In this document: positions 8,360 through 18,284 of the stretch, piece after piece | Layout of the letters: each line of letters starts with the position of its first letter | Position numbering within the stretch: the first letter of the stretch is position 1 | DNA from: Pseudomonas sp. JUb42 | GTDB taxonomy: Bacteria; Pseudomonadota; Gammaproteobacteria; Pseudomonadales; Pseudomonadaceae | Direction of reading: 5' to 3' | Assembly (NCBI RefSeq): GCF_024807945.1 | Contig: NZ_JANUFD010000005.1 | Location: 359,302 to 423,301, forward strand | Length of the DNA: 64,000 nucleotides | The notes under the pieces: generated by a model | The model's input: the letters and a program-made list of their open reading frames with translations, nothing else | What the model was told of the DNA's origin: nothing | Databases searched by the model: none | Translations under genes and position numbers: made by a program

Positions 8360-9102
8360 CCGTCTTTTTCATCGGCGCAGGCCCCGGCGATCCGGAACTG
8401 ATCACGGTCAAGGGCCAGCGTCTGATCCGCAGTTGCCCGGTGATTATTTACGCCGGATCACTGGTCCCGACAGCCGTGCTCGAGGGGCATCAGGCCACTC
8501 AAGTGGTCAATAGCGCCGAATTGCATCTGGAACAGATCATCGAGGTGATGAAATCCGCTCATGCACAGGGCCGGGATGTCGCTCGCGTGCACTCCGGCGA
8601 CCCTAGCCTGTATGGCGCCATTGGCGAGCAGATTCGCTATCTGCGCGAACTGGAAATTCCGTTCGAGATCATCCCCGGCGTCACCGCCACGGCAGCCTGC
8701 GCGGCGCTGCTGGGCAGCGAACTGACCCTGCCGGATATCTCGCAAAGCGTGATTCTGACCCGCTACGCCGACAAGACCGCGATGCCTGCAGGCGAAGAAC
8801 TGAGCAGCCTGGCGCAACACAAGGCAACCATGGCGATTCACCTGGGGGTACAGCATCTGGGCAAGATAGTCACTGAACTGACGCCGCACTACGGCAGCGA
8901 CTGCCCAATCGCCGTGGTCCATCGTGCCAGCTGGCCGGATCAGGACTGGGTCAGCGGCACCCTGGCGGATATCCAGGACAAGGTTCAGGCCAAGGGCTTT
9001 CGTCGCACGGCGCTGATCATTGTCGGCCGGGTGCTGGCCAATGACAGTTTCAGTGAGTCATCGCTGTATCGGGCGGGGCATGCTCATCTCTATAGGCCAT
9101 AA
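8356..9102 (+). CDS. cobM: Precorrin-4 C11-methyltransferase
   Basis: A 248-residue tetrapyrrole methylase. It has the N-terminal SAM-binding signature FIGAGPGDPELITVKG, the loop VHSGDPSLYGAI and the PGVTATAACAALLG segment. CobM methylates precorrin-4 at C-11 to give precorrin-5, just before the later amidation and CobN cobalt-insertion steps. It overlaps cobE by four bases and ends before a REP-like repeat and an intrinsic terminator. Confidence 0.93.
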   Translation: MTVFFIGAGPGDPELITVKGQRLIRSCPVIIYAGSLVPTAVLEGHQATQVVNSAELHLEQIIEVMKSAHAQGRDVARVHSGDPSLYGAIGEQIRYLRELEIPFEIIPGVTATAACAALLGSELTLPDISQSVILTRYADKTAMPAGEELSSLAQHKATMAIHLGVQHLGKIVTELTPHYGSDCPIAVVHRASWPDQDWVSGTLADIQDKVQAKGFRRTALIIVGRVLANDSFSESSLYRAGHAHLYRP

Positions 9103-9112
9103 AATACAATCC

Positions 9113-9204
9113 CGTTGGAGCGAGGCTTGCCCGCGAAGATGATCTGCTGACCCAAGAGATGCTTTGATTGTACCGGCCGCTTCGCGGGCAAGCCTCGCTC
9201 CCAC
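9113..9204. repeat. REP-like inverted repeat (GCGAGGCTTGCCCGCGAA type)
   Basis: Arms GTTGGAGCGAGGCTTGCCC and GGGCAAGCCTCGCTCCCAC face each other across about 50 bases. The same unit recurs at 28539-28627, 33890-33980 and 35840-35930. Confidence 0.8.
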
Positions 9205-9229
9205 CGAAGACTCATGTAAGCCCGAAAAC

Positions 9230-9268
9230 AAAACACCCCGCCAGAGACAGACTCTGGCGGGGTGTTTT
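9230..9268. terminator. Bidirectional rho-independent terminator between cobM and nfuA
   Basis: A perfect 17-bp stem AAAACACCCCGCCAGAG / CTCTGGCGGGGTGTTTT with a 5-base loop. A-run and T-run flanks let it act for cobM on the plus strand and nfuA on the minus strand. Confidence 0.9.
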
Positions 9269-9284
9269 GGCGCAACGAGAAAGC

Positions 9285-9309
9285 CGTAGGAGCGGCTTCA
9301 GCCGCGAGC
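9285..9309. repeat. Short REP-like half unit
   Basis: GTAGGAGCGGCTTCAGCCGCGAGC contains the hairpin GCGGCTTCAGCCGC. It is a single-arm relative of the repeat at 20439-20496 and abuts the nfuA stop codon. Confidence 0.55.
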
Positions 9310-9903
9310 TTAGTAGTAAGCGTTTTCTTTCTGCGTATGGTCGGTCACGTCGCGCACGCCGGTCAGTTCCGGGATACGTTCGAGCAGGGTGCGCTCGATG
9401 CCTTCACGCAGGGTCACGTCAGCCTGACCGCAGCCCTGGCAGCCACCGCCGAATTGCAGAACGGCAACGTTGGCCTCGCCCTCTTCAACCACGTCGATCA
9501 ACGTGACCTGACCGCCATGACTGGCCAGGCCCGGATTGATCTCGGTTTGCAGGTAGTAGTTGATACGCTCGTTGATCGGGCTGTCGGCGTTGACCATCGG
9601 TACTTTGGCGTTCGGTGCCTTGATGGTCAGCTGGCCGCCCATGCGGTCGGTGGCATAGTCGACGACGGCGTCATCGAGGAAAGCCTCGCTGAAACCATCG
9701 ATCCAGGCAGTAAAGCTTTTCAGGCCGATGGCCTTGTCGTCAGACTTTTCTTCGCCGGGCTTGCAGTAGGCAATGCAGGTTTCAGCGTACTGGGTGCCAG
9801 GCTGGGTGATGAATACGCGGATGCCGATACCGGGGGTATTCTGCTTTTGCAGCAGATCAGCCAGGTAGTCGTGGGCAGCGTCGGTGATAGTAATAGCGGT
9901 CAT
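9310..9903 (-). CDS. nfuA: Fe/S biogenesis protein NfuA
   Basis: A 197-residue iron-sulfur carrier. The N-terminal part is a degenerate A-type (IscA-like) domain and the C-terminal part is an Nfu domain with the cluster-binding motif [10 protein letters not shown], Cys155 and Cys158. NfuA receives [4Fe-4S] clusters and passes them to apo-proteins. The open frame runs further upstream, but the ATG at 9903 ([14 protein letters not shown]) has GAGGAA about six bases before it and matches the family start. It is monocistronic and ends close to a terminator shared with cobM. Confidence 0.95.
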   Translation of the reverse strand: MTAITITDAAHDYLADLLQKQNTPGIGIRVFITQPGTQYAETCIAYCKPGEEKSDDKAIGLKSFTAWIDGFSEAFLDDAVVDYATDRMGGQLTIKAPNAKVPMVNADSPINERINYYLQTEINPGLASHGGQVTLIDVVEEGEANVAVLQFGGGCQGCGQADVTLREGIERTLLERIPELTGVRDVTDHTQKENAYY

Positions 9904-10045
9904 AAAAATTCCTCGCAGACTTGGCGCCAGTCTACGCCAAACGTCTGCGCCACACAAAGTCCTAGTATTTTTGTCGGGAATGATTCTCAGCCTTCCTGCC
10001 ACACAGGCTGAGCACCCACCTATTCTTTGATTTGGAATGAAATCC

Positions 10046-10138
10046 TGTGGGAGCCGGCTTGCTGGCGATGGCGATGGATCAGTCACCGAAGTCATTGCGA
10101 GCGCTTGGCACTCGATCGCCACCAAGGCGGCTCCCACG
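10046..10138. repeat. REP-like inverted repeat (CCGGCTTGCTGGCGAT type)
   Basis: Begins CTGTGGGAGCCGGCTTGCTG and ends AAGGCGGCTCCCAC. It is related to the repeat at 42428-42517 and sits between nfuA and cti. Confidence 0.7.
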
Positions 10139-10157
10139 CCCGGCAAACCGACTCACT

Positions 10158-12446
10158 CTACAGATTTTCATACCTGTTCATATCCAGAACCCCCGCCTCC
10201 CGTGGCTCGGTCTCGCGGATATAGCGGTCCAGATCATGGAAGTAGTTCCAGAACAGCGGATGGCTGCGGCGTATACCCCAGTGCTCGACGATCCTGTCGA
10301 ACTCCGGCTGATGCCGCACCTTCTGCATGGCCTCGACAAACGCCGGAACGTCGCCAGCCGGAACATTGAACAGGAAATTCGGGTAGCTGCTGATCACCCC
10401 CGGATAGATAGTCAAGGTGTCCAGGCCCGGCTGATAGCGTGAAGACTCACCCAAGAGAAACGCCACGTTAATGTGGGCCCGATTGCGCAGCATGCTGTAC
10501 ATCACCCGCTTGCCGCGGCTGTCTTCGATGCGCAGCATAGTTGCTTCCGGCAGGTAATCGATCACCTTCAAGCCAGCGGCGGGACGCGAAGCCAGGCGAC
10601 TGAGCACCTGTTCCACCTGCTGGAAGCTGGCACTGATGCCGGGCCGCGAGCAGTCGCCAGTGCAGCGGTTGATCGGGTCGGGCGCGGCATCCAGGGTTCC
10701 GGCGCGCTGTACCAACTTAAGGGCAAAATCGCGCTTGGGGTCCTTGGGATCGAGCTGCATGCCGCTGGGCTTGTCGTCGTCGATCTTCTGGTAATCCAGC
10801 CACATCTTGAATTTGCCGCCTTCCTGATACCAGTCGGCGAGAATTTCGTCGCGCTTGTCGGCAGGCATCAGGCGCAGGAAATTGACCTCGGCACCGTTGC
10901 GGATCAGGTCGAAATACAGGCGAGTCTGCGCTTGATGGGAGACGTTGCCGTACACATCAAAATTCACCGCCAACTGGTAATAGGTGCGCTCCAGCAGCGG
11001 ATAGTCGAACAACCATAGCGACTGCGGTACATCGCCGATCAGGCCCTTGTTCACCGAGGCGCTGTCGAAATGGCGGAAGACCGTCAGCAGCGCGTTGTCA
11101 TTGCCCGCCCACAGGGTCGACCAACTCGGCGGCGGCATCTGCGCGTAGGCGTCGCGGCGCAGGTCTTCGTACTCATTGCGCTTGTCCCGATAGTCGCGCC
11201 ACAAACCCAGTACGCTGCCAACGTCATCGTTCTGCCCCGGCATGGCCAGCAGTGGCGTGGCCTTGCTGCGGTAGGCGGCATCGAATACGTAGCGGTCATG
11301 GGCCGGCTCCTGGAACAGAACCCAGAACTGGTCACGGATCACATCCGTGGCAATCTGCCCACGACACACCGGACCACGAATAAAGGTGCGCACGAAGTAC
11401 TCGGCGTTATCCAGCATGAATTGATAGCGAGCCACCGCCGGGATCGCTTCGAAGGTATCGAAAGGATTGGCCCGGCGCTCCGGCCCGTAGCCAGGCAAGG
11501 ACGTCGCCCGCCAAGTGCCGCTGTAGAACAGCTGCTTGACCCGGTCGAGCTTCTGCGCGTTGAGCGGATAGGTGATGTGGGTCTTGTGCACGATCACGCC
11601 CTGCACCGGCATCAGGCGGTAATAGACCTGGGTGCCGGGGTCGTCGTTGGGACGGCGGGTGGCGATCAGGTCGATGGCCTGGCCGCTGGGCGTACGCGAG
11701 CGCACCCACTGGAAGAAATGCTCCTGATCGCCATTGGTGAAATAGATATGGGCCAGGAATAAATGCTCGTAAAGCCAGCGCCCGACCAGGGCCTCACTGG
11801 AGCCGGGGCGGTTGAGCAAGGCTTCCCAATCGGCAATCTGCGCCGCTTCCATGGCATTGGCCTGGATCGCCTGCTGATCCACCGGCGCGCCGGCCGCCAG
11901 CCAGCGCTGCACGGTCTGGTACTGGGCATCGGTCAGGCCGGTAACGGCCATGGGCATGCCTTCTTTGGGATGCGCCGCCGCATAGGTATTGAATTCATTG
12001 GGTGCCGGGCAGCTGTTATCGCGATTCAGGCCCAGGGCAATTTCTTCCGGCAGCTTGGCATTGGCCTGTAATGGCGTGCTGTGACCCAGTTCGAGCATGC
12101 GCGACATCAACGCCGCCTGGCTGCCCTGGGCATCGAGGACCGAGTAGAAACCCTTGTGGCGCCAGGCTTCGGGGCCACTGGCATCGTAGAAAATCCGCGT
12201 CGGTGCTACGGCGGTAGAACGATCGCCCTGATACACCGGCACTTTGGAAGCACCGCGCAACGCACCTTCGCCGCTGCCCAGATTGAGCTGACAGGCGGCG
12301 TCGTTGCAGGCATGGCAGGCCACGCACTTCTCGGTAAGAATCGGCTGGATATCGCGGGTATAGGAAATTTGCGGCAGCAGGTCCTCGGCACAGGCAGCTG
12401 CACTGATCAGCATTAATACAATGCTGACCATCGAACGTAACGGCAT
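10158..12446 (-). CDS. cti: Fatty acid cis/trans isomerase Cti
   Basis: A 762-residue periplasmic heme protein that converts cis to trans unsaturated phospholipid acyl chains, stiffening the membrane under solvent or heat stress. Residues 1-20 form a signal peptide (MPLRSMVSIVLMLISAAACA). The c-type heme motif CVACH is at residues 41-45, followed by extra Cys residues (CNDAACQ). The frame opens upstream, but the ATG at 12446 directly starts the signal peptide. Length matches known Pseudomonas Cti. It is divergent from metH across about 150 bases. Confidence 0.95.
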   Translation of the reverse strand: MPLRSMVSIVLMLISAAACAEDLLPQISYTRDIQPILTEKCVACHACNDAACQLNLGSGEGALRGASKVPVYQGDRSTAVAPTRIFYDASGPEAWRHKGFYSVLDAQGSQAALMSRMLELGHSTPLQANAKLPEEIALGLNRDNSCPAPNEFNTYAAAHPKEGMPMAVTGLTDAQYQTVQRWLAAGAPVDQQAIQANAMEAAQIADWEALLNRPGSSEALVGRWLYEHLFLAHIYFTNGDQEHFFQWVRSRTPSGQAIDLIATRRPNDDPGTQVYYRLMPVQGVIVHKTHITYPLNAQKLDRVKQLFYSGTWRATSLPGYGPERRANPFDTFEAIPAVARYQFMLDNAEYFVRTFIRGPVCRGQIATDVIRDQFWVLFQEPAHDRYVFDAAYRSKATPLLAMPGQNDDVGSVLGLWRDYRDKRNEYEDLRRDAYAQMPPPSWSTLWAGNDNALLTVFRHFDSASVNKGLIGDVPQSLWLFDYPLLERTYYQLAVNFDVYGNVSHQAQTRLYFDLIRNGAEVNFLRLMPADKRDEILADWYQEGGKFKMWLDYQKIDDDKPSGMQLDPKDPKRDFALKLVQRAGTLDAAPDPINRCTGDCSRPGISASFQQVEQVLSRLASRPAAGLKVIDYLPEATMLRIEDSRGKRVMYSMLRNRAHINVAFLLGESSRYQPGLDTLTIYPGVISSYPNFLFNVPAGDVPAFVEAMQKVRHQPEFDRIVEHWGIRRSHPLFWNYFHDLDRYIRETEPREAGVLDMNRYENL

Positions 12447-12501
12447 AACCTGCGTCCCAGGATCAAAAATCGCAATTCTACAGAGAGCCACAAAGGCTCA
12501 A

Positions 12502-12518
12502 CATGAATGATATTCATG
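12502..12518. promoter_or_regulatory. Short inverted repeat in the cti-metH divergent region
   Basis: CATGAAT-GAT-ATTCATG is a 7-bp inverted repeat with a 3-base spacer between the divergent genes. It could be an operator. No riboswitch core was recognised upstream of metH. Confidence 0.25.
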
Positions 12519-12597
12519 CAAAACCCTTAACAACGCTAAATCCGTTCGGGTTTGCTATCATTTCGACCTTTCTGTATCGACCCGTCCAGGTAGCCCT

Positions 12598-15500
12598 ATG
12601 TCTGACCGCAGCGCCCGCCTCCACTCGTTCCAGCAAGCTCTCAAGCAGAGGATCCTGATCCTCGATGGTGGCATGGGCACCATGATCCAGAGCTATCGCC
12701 TCGAGGAAGAGGACTACCGTGGCAAGCGTTTCGCCGACTGGCCGAGCGACGTCAAGGGCAACAACGACCTGCTGGTCCTGACCCGCCCTGACGTCATCGG
12801 CGCCATCGAGAAGGCGTATCTGGACGCCGGGGCCGACATTCTCGAAACCAACACCTTCAACGCCACCCAGGTGTCCCAGGCCGACTACGGCATGGAAGCA
12901 TTGGTGTATGAGCTGAACGTGGAAGGCGCGCGCCTGGCCCGCCGGGTCGCCGATGCCAAGACCCTGGAAACCCCGGATCGCCCGCGCTTCGTTGCCGGCG
13001 TCCTCGGCCCGACCAGCCGCACCTGCTCGCTGTCCCCGGACGTCAACAACCCCGGTTATCGCAACGTTACCTTCGATGAGCTGGTGGAAAACTACACCGA
13101 GGCCACCAAGGGCCTGATCGAGGGCGGCGCCGACCTGATCCTGATCGAAACCATTTTCGACACCCTCAACGCCAAGGCGGCGATCTTCGCCGTGCAGGGC
13201 GTGTTCGAGGAACTGGGTGTCGAGCTGCCGATCATGATTTCCGGGACCATCACCGATGCGTCCGGCCGTACCCTGTCGGGCCAGACCACCGAAGCCTTCT
13301 GGAACTCGGTCAGCCACGCCAAGCCGATTTCCGTGGGCCTGAACTGCGCCCTGGGTGCCAGCGACCTGCGCCCGTACCTGCAAGAGCTGTCGACCAAGGC
13401 CGACACCCATGTGTCCGCCCACCCCAACGCCGGTCTGCCCAACGAATTCGGCGAGTACGACGAATCCCCTGCAGAAATGGCCAAGGTCGTCGAAGAGTTC
13501 GCCCAGAGCGGCTTCCTCAATATCGTTGGCGGCTGCTGCGGCACCACCCCAGGCCATATCAAGGCCATCGCCGAAGCGGTGGGCAAGTACGCGCCACGGG
13601 AAATCCCGGATATCGCCCCGGCCTGCCGCCTGTCGGGCCTGGAGCCGTTCACCATTGATCGCCAGTCGTTGTTCGTCAACGTCGGCGAGCGCACCAATAT
13701 CACTGGCTCCGCCCGTTTTGCCCGCCTGATCCGTGAAGAGAACTATACCGAAGCCCTGGAAGTCGCCCTGCAGCAGGTCGAAGCCGGTGCCCAGGTAATC
13801 GACATCAACATGGACGAGGGCATGCTCGACTCGAAAAAGGCCATGGTCACCTTCCTCAACCTGATCGCTGGCGAGCCGGATATCTCCCGCGTGCCGATCA
13901 TGATCGACTCGTCGAAATGGGAAGTGATCGAAGCTGGCCTCAAGTGCATCCAGGGCAAGGGCATCGTCAACTCCATCAGCATGAAGGAAGGCGTCGAGCA
14001 GTTCATTCATCACGCCAAACTGTGCAAGCGCTATGGCGCGGCAGTGGTGGTGATGGCCTTCGACGAAGCCGGCCAGGCCGATACCGAGGCGCGCAAGAAA
14101 GAAATCTGCAAGCGCTCCTACGACATTCTGGTCAATGAAGTCGGCTTCCCGCCGCAAGACATCATCTTCGACCCGAACATCTTCGCCGTCGCCACCGGTA
14201 TCGAAGAGCACAACAACTATGCCGTGGACTTCATCAACGCCTGCGCCTACATCCGCGACGAGTTGCCGTACGCCCTGACCTCGGGCGGCGTGTCCAACGT
14301 GTCGTTCTCGTTCCGTGGCAACAACCCGGTGCGCGAGGCGATTCACTCGGTGTTCCTGCTGTACGCGATCCGCAACGGCCTGACCATGGGGATCGTCAAT
14401 GCCGGGCAGCTGGAAATCTACGACCAGATTCCGCAAGAACTGCGCGACGCCGTCGAAGACGTAGTGCTCAACCGCACGCCGGAAGGCACTGACGCCCTGC
14501 TGGCGATTGCCGACAAGTACAAGGGCGATGGCAGTGTCAAGGAAGCCGAGACCGAGGAATGGCGCAGCTGGGAAGTCAACAAGCGCCTGGAACATGCGCT
14601 GGTCAAGGGCATCACCACCCATATCGTCGAAGACACCGAAGAGTCACGCCAGTCGTTCAAGCGCCCTATCGAGGTCATCGAAGGCCCGCTGATGTCGGGC
14701 ATGAATATCGTCGGCGACCTGTTCGGCTCGGGCAAAATGTTCCTGCCGCAAGTGGTCAAGTCCGCACGCGTGATGAAGCAGGCCGTGGCCCACCTGATCC
14801 CGTTCATCGAACTGGAAAAAGGCGACAAGCCGCAAGCCAAGGGCAAGATCCTCATGGCCACGGTCAAGGGCGACGTGCACGACATCGGCAAGAACATTGT
14901 CGGCGTGGTGCTGGGTTGCAACGGCTATGACATCGTCGACCTCGGCGTGATGGTCCCGGCAGAGAAGATCCTGCAAGTGGCCAAAGAGCAAAAGTGCGAC
15001 ATCATCGGCCTGTCCGGCCTGATCACCCCGTCCCTGGACGAAATGGTCCATGTCGCTCGGGAAATGCAGCGCCAGGACTTCTACCTGCCGCTGATGATCG
15101 GCGGCGCGACCACCTCCAAGGCTCACACGGCGGTGAAGATCGAGCCCAAATACAGCAATGACGCCGTGATCTACGTCACCGACGCCTCCCGCGCCGTGGG
15201 CGTGGCCACCCAGTTGCTGTCCAAGGAGCTGAAACCGGCCTTCGTCGAGAAGACCCGTCTGGAATACATCGACGTGCGCGAACGCACCTCGGCCCGCAGC
15301 GCCCGTACCGAACGCTTGAGCTACGGCGCGGCGGTGGCGAAGAAGCCGCAGTTCGACTGGGCCAGCTATACCCCGGTCAAGCCGACCTTCATTGGCAGTC
15401 GCGTATTGGACAACATCGACCTCGATGTTCTGGCCGAATACATCGACTGGACGCCGTTCTTTATCTCCTGGGACCTGGCTGGCAAGTACCCGCGCATCCT

Positions 15501-16317
15501 CACCGATGAAGTGGTCGGCGAAGCGGCCACCAGCCTGTTTGCCGACGCTCAGCAACTGCTGCGCAAACTGATCGACGAGAAGCTGATCAGCGCCCGTGCC
15601 GTGTTCGGCTTCTGGCCGACCAACCAGGTCGATGACGACGATCTGGAAGTCTACGGCGAAGACGGCAAGCCCATGGCCAAGCTGCATCACCTGCGCCAAC
15701 AGATCATCAAGACCGACGGCAAGCCGAACTTCTCCCTGGCCGACTTCGTTGCGCCCAAGGCCAGCGGCGTCACCGACTATATCGGTGGCTTTATCACCAC
15801 CGCCGGTATCGGTGCCGAAGAGGTTGCCAAGGCGTATCAGGACAAGGGCGACGACTACAACTCGATCATGGTCAAGGCCCTGGCCGACCGTCTGGCCGAA
15901 GCCTGCGCCGAATGGCTGCACCAGCAGGTGCGCAAGGAGTACTGGGGTTACGCCAAGGATGAAACCCTGGATAACGAGGCGCTGATCAAGGAGCAATACC
16001 TGGGCATCCGCCCTGCTCCCGGCTACCCGGCCTGCCCGGACCACACCGAGAAGCGCGCGCTGTTCGAACTGCTCGACCCGATGCCTGCCGGCACCCCCGA
16101 GCACACCCCGGGCCGCAGCGGCGTGTTCCTCACTGAGCACTACGCGATGTTCCCGGCGGCAGCGGTCAGCGGCTGGTACTTCGCCCATCCGCAGGCGCAA
16201 TATTTCGCCGTGGGCAAGGTCGACAAGGACCAGGTGGAAAGCTACACCGCGCGCAAAGGCCAGGACCTCAGCGTGACCGAGCGCTGGCTGGCGCCGAATC
16301 TGGGGTATGACGAGTAA
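12598..16317 (+). CDS. metH: Cobalamin-dependent methionine synthase MetH
   Basis: A 1239-residue four-module enzyme that transfers methyl from 5-methyl-tetrahydrofolate via methylcobalamin to homocysteine. The N-terminal homocysteine domain carries the zinc cysteines in GLNC and GGCCGTTP. The folate domain begins near [12 protein letters not shown]. The B12 domain has D759-V-H761-D-I-G, where His761 is the lower cobalt ligand. The C-terminal activation domain contains [12 protein letters not shown] and binds SAM. It depends on the cobalamin made by the cob genes upstream in the window. A perfect hairpin repeat follows the stop codon and may end transcription. Confidence 0.97.
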   Translation: MSDRSARLHSFQQALKQRILILDGGMGTMIQSYRLEEEDYRGKRFADWPSDVKGNNDLLVLTRPDVIGAIEKAYLDAGADILETNTFNATQVSQADYGMEALVYELNVEGARLARRVADAKTLETPDRPRFVAGVLGPTSRTCSLSPDVNNPGYRNVTFDELVENYTEATKGLIEGGADLILIETIFDTLNAKAAIFAVQGVFEELGVELPIMISGTITDASGRTLSGQTTEAFWNSVSHAKPISVGLNCALGASDLRPYLQELSTKADTHVSAHPNAGLPNEFGEYDESPAEMAKVVEEFAQSGFLNIVGGCCGTTPGHIKAIAEAVGKYAPREIPDIAPACRLSGLEPFTIDRQSLFVNVGERTNITGSARFARLIREENYTEALEVALQQVEAGAQVIDINMDEGMLDSKKAMVTFLNLIAGEPDISRVPIMIDSSKWEVIEAGLKCIQGKGIVNSISMKEGVEQFIHHAKLCKRYGAAVVVMAFDEAGQADTEARKKEICKRSYDILVNEVGFPPQDIIFDPNIFAVATGIEEHNNYAVDFINACAYIRDELPYALTSGGVSNVSFSFRGNNPVREAIHSVFLLYAIRNGLTMGIVNAGQLEIYDQIPQELRDAVEDVVLNRTPEGTDALLAIADKYKGDGSVKEAETEEWRSWEVNKRLEHALVKGITTHIVEDTEESRQSFKRPIEVIEGPLMSGMNIVGDLFGSGKMFLPQVVKSARVMKQAVAHLIPFIELEKGDKPQAKGKILMATVKGDVHDIGKNIVGVVLGCNGYDIVDLGVMVPAEKILQVAKEQKCDIIGLSGLITPSLDEMVHVAREMQRQDFYLPLMIGGATTSKAHTAVKIEPKYSNDAVIYVTDASRAVGVATQLLSKELKPAFVEKTRLEYIDVRERTSARSARTERLSYGAAVAKKPQFDWASYTPVKPTFIGSRVLDNIDLDVLAEYIDWTPFFISWDLAGKYPRILTDEVVGEAATSLFADAQQLLRKLIDEKLISARAVFGFWPTNQVDDDDLEVYGEDGKPMAKLHHLRQQIIKTDGKPNFSLADFVAPKASGVTDYIGGFITTAGIGAEEVAKAYQDKGDDYNSIMVKALADRLAEACAEWLHQQVRKEYWGYAKDETLDNEALIKEQYLGIRPAPGYPACPDHTEKRALFELLDPMPAGTPEHTPGRSGVFLTEHYAMFPAAAVSGWYFAHPQAQYFAVGKVDKDQVESYTARKGQDLSVTERWLAPNLGYDE

Positions 16318-16347
16318 GGGCAAACGCAGAACCTGCAGGAGATCCAA

Positions 16348-16375
16348 TGTGGGACCGGCTTTAGCCGGTCCCACA
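16348..16375. repeat. Perfect hairpin repeat after metH, possible terminator
   Basis: TGTGGGACCGGCT-TT-AGCCGGTCCCACA is a 13-bp perfect stem with a 2-base loop. It belongs to the ACCGGCTT-type REP family, also seen at 55713. It lacks a long T-run but could slow or stop transcription from metH. Confidence 0.65.
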
Positions 16376-16453
16376 AAAGCCTGTCAGGCTCAGGCACATC
16401 TGCACAGGACCACCTAAGCTTGCTGAGGCCCCTAACCCCAGCGAGCACCCCTC

Positions 16454-16675
16454 ATGGACAAGCTCCCCCCCGCCAACAAACCGCCAACCTTCTGGCAGAT
16501 GCTGCACAGCGTCATTGCCGCGGCCTTCGGCGTGCAAAGCAGCAAAAATCGCGCACGGGACTTCAGCAACGGCAAGCCAGTGCATTTCGTCATGATGGGG
16601 TTGCTGTTCACCATTCTGTTCGCCTCGATACTGCTGGGCGTGGTGCAGTTAGTAGTGCATCTGGCCAATAGCTAA
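16454..16675 (+). CDS. DUF2970 family small membrane protein
   Basis: A 73-residue protein with an amphipathic N-terminal half (PTFWQMLHSVIAAAFGVQS), a basic KNRARDF stretch and one transmembrane helix at residues 46-69 (VMMGLLFTILFASILLGVVQ). This pattern matches DUF2970, a family of short inner-membrane proteins of unknown function. Its TAA overlaps by three bases the TAG of the convergent binding-protein gene, so no terminator separates them. Confidence 0.8.
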   Translation: MDKLPPANKPPTFWQMLHSVIAAAFGVQSSKNRARDFSNGKPVHFVMMGLLFTILFASILLGVVQLVVHLANS

Positions 16676-17757
16676 GGCTGGATGCGCTTCGGCGAAAACG
16701 GTTTATCCGCACTCCCCTCGCTGCCTTCCATACTGTACTGGCGCACGTCGATGCCGCGATCAGCGCGCTTGTTGGACGCCACGAACCCCGGAACATCGCC
16801 TGCACTCAACAGCTTGAGCACCCGCACCTGCCGCGCGCCCGGATTAAGCCGTTCAGCGATGCTGGCACGGTCGTAGTCATGCAACAGCAGCATGGCCCAG
16901 CCACCAATAGCGATGTGCCCCACGGCCAGCACATTCAGCGTGCCCTCGGCCAAGGCCTTGAGGGCCTCTGGCGAGCCATTGATGGTGGCGAACAACACAT
17001 CCTTGCCGGGCTGCTTGCCCACCTCACGCACGGCGTCCATGGCGCCGTAGGCCATCTGGTCACTGGCGGCCCAGATCAACTTCACCTGCGGATAGCGCTT
17101 GAGCAGCACCCGCGCCTGTTCCAGAGCCCGATCACGGCGCCAACCGCCCAAAACAATCTGGCGCAAATGGACTTCCGGATGTTCGGCCAAAGCACGATAC
17201 ATACCCTGTTCGCGGCGCAGGGAGACCGGCGTGGTGTTGGTACCGGAGAACGCCAGCATCTCGATGCTCTCACCGGCGGCAAGGGGTGGATGCAGGCTCA
17301 TCAGCTGATTGGCGATCAGGTAACCGCCCTCCTCGTCATTACCGATCAGACTGCCGATCAGGTCAGGGTAGCGTGATGGCACGTCGCCGAGGATTTCCGT
17401 TTGGCTGGCGGTCAGGGTGTTGTTGACAAGGAACAGCTTGACCCCGCTGCCCTGGGACAGACGCAGGATTTCAGGAGCCACGTTCAACTCATTGGAAAAC
17501 ACCAGATAGTCTGGCCGCGTCGGACCTTGCAGACTGTCCCGGGCAAGATCGAGAAGGGTCCGGGTATCGCGATCCGAATACAACACCGTCAGCGACATGC
17601 CGAGCCTCTCGGCCGCCGCCTGCATGAATTTCGAATACGACGCCCAATAGTTGTCCGTGGCCGAGCCGGGATTCAGAAAAATCACCGAGGCGGCCAGACT
17701 TGTATTCACCCAAAGGCTGCTTGCGACTATGAGCCAACAGCAAAAAAACCTGTTCAT
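16672..17757 (-). CDS. Periplasmic sugar-type ABC substrate-binding protein
   Basis: A 361-residue protein with a signal peptide (MNRFFCCWLIVASSLWVNTSLAA), then a type I periplasmic-binding fold: VIFLNPGS at the first strand, GSLIGNDEEGGYLIANQL in the first lobe, and LIWAASDQMAYGAMDAVREVG and LFATINGSPEALKALAEG in the second. This resembles ribose/galactose-type binding proteins and LacI effector domains. No permease or ATPase gene is adjacent, so it is an orphan and may act as a sensor accessory rather than a transporter part. The open frame extends to 17808, but the ATG at 17757 begins the signal peptide. Confidence 0.75.
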   Translation of the reverse strand: MNRFFCCWLIVASSLWVNTSLAASVIFLNPGSATDNYWASYSKFMQAAAERLGMSLTVLYSDRDTRTLLDLARDSLQGPTRPDYLVFSNELNVAPEILRLSQGSGVKLFLVNNTLTASQTEILGDVPSRYPDLIGSLIGNDEEGGYLIANQLMSLHPPLAAGESIEMLAFSGTNTTPVSLRREQGMYRALAEHPEVHLRQIVLGGWRRDRALEQARVLLKRYPQVKLIWAASDQMAYGAMDAVREVGKQPGKDVLFATINGSPEALKALAEGTLNVLAVGHIAIGGWAMLLLHDYDRASIAERLNPGARQVRVLKLLSAGDVPGFVASNKRADRGIDVRQYSMEGSEGSADKPFSPKRIQP

Positions 17758-17870
17758 GGTCACGAGGCCTTGTAAAACAGCAAAAGCATGCCGACTTGAG
17801 AAACCCACCTGCCTCCCTTTATCGGCGGCTTGCCTGGAAATCTAAAGCCAGACAAGCCCGCCTCGCACAC

Positions 17871-17984
17871 TTACTGATGGCTAACCCAGAACACGGCGGC
17901 TCCTACCACCAGGATAATCAGGAAAAAAATGGCCCAGGCATCAACGCTACTATCACTTTTCACGGTTTTAGGGTGATTACTCAT
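17871..17984 (-). CDS. 37-residue single-pass membrane peptide
   Basis: MSNHPKTVKSDSSVDAWAIF starts a 37-residue peptide with one hydrophobic helix (residues 17-34) and a short VSHQ tail. The ATG at 17984 has AGAGGCGA about seven bases upstream. It has a hydrophilic N-terminus and a single helix, like other small inner-membrane peptides. I recall similar short sequences in other pseudomonads but no function is known to me. Confidence 0.55.
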   Translation of the reverse strand: MSNHPKTVKSDSSVDAWAIFFLIILVVGAAVFWVSHQ

Positions 17985-18284
17985 CGCATCGCCTCTTGTC
18001 GGTTTTATTAGGCTGCGTGGCCCGGAACACGGGGCGCGCCCATTGACCACACCCCCAGTTAAGCCGAGCATTGCCCTTATCACAAGCAGGGCTATCGGCA
18101 CTTATAAGCGCCTTAGTCATTTCGGTTATTTGCATATACTCAAACTTCACTTTTGCGTATATCCGCAAACTGGTATCTTCCCCCGGCTCCGTCAGGGAGT
18201 GCGCGGCCGTGCGCGCAGAATTGTTTAGATGGCGCAGGAGCAACATTGCTCTGCGGCATTTATAAGCCCGAGAACTGGACCTAT
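17985..18284. promoter_or_regulatory. cysI upstream region, AT-rich
   Basis: The 300 bases before cysI contain an AT-rich stretch at about 18100-18175, unlike the flanking DNA, with a -10-like TATACT at 18135-18140 and only a weak -35. CysB-dependent sulfur genes typically have such AT-rich activator regions. The start of transcription and any CysB site cannot be fixed by eye. Confidence 0.35.

Noticed and set aside
12447..12597. SAM/SAH or cobalamin riboswitch upstream of metH
   Set aside because: None of the core riboswitch segments are present; only a 7-bp inverted repeat.
12514..14622. A 702-codon open frame antisense to metH
   Set aside because: Repetitive Asp/Gly/Val/His composition and full overlap with the certain metH gene.
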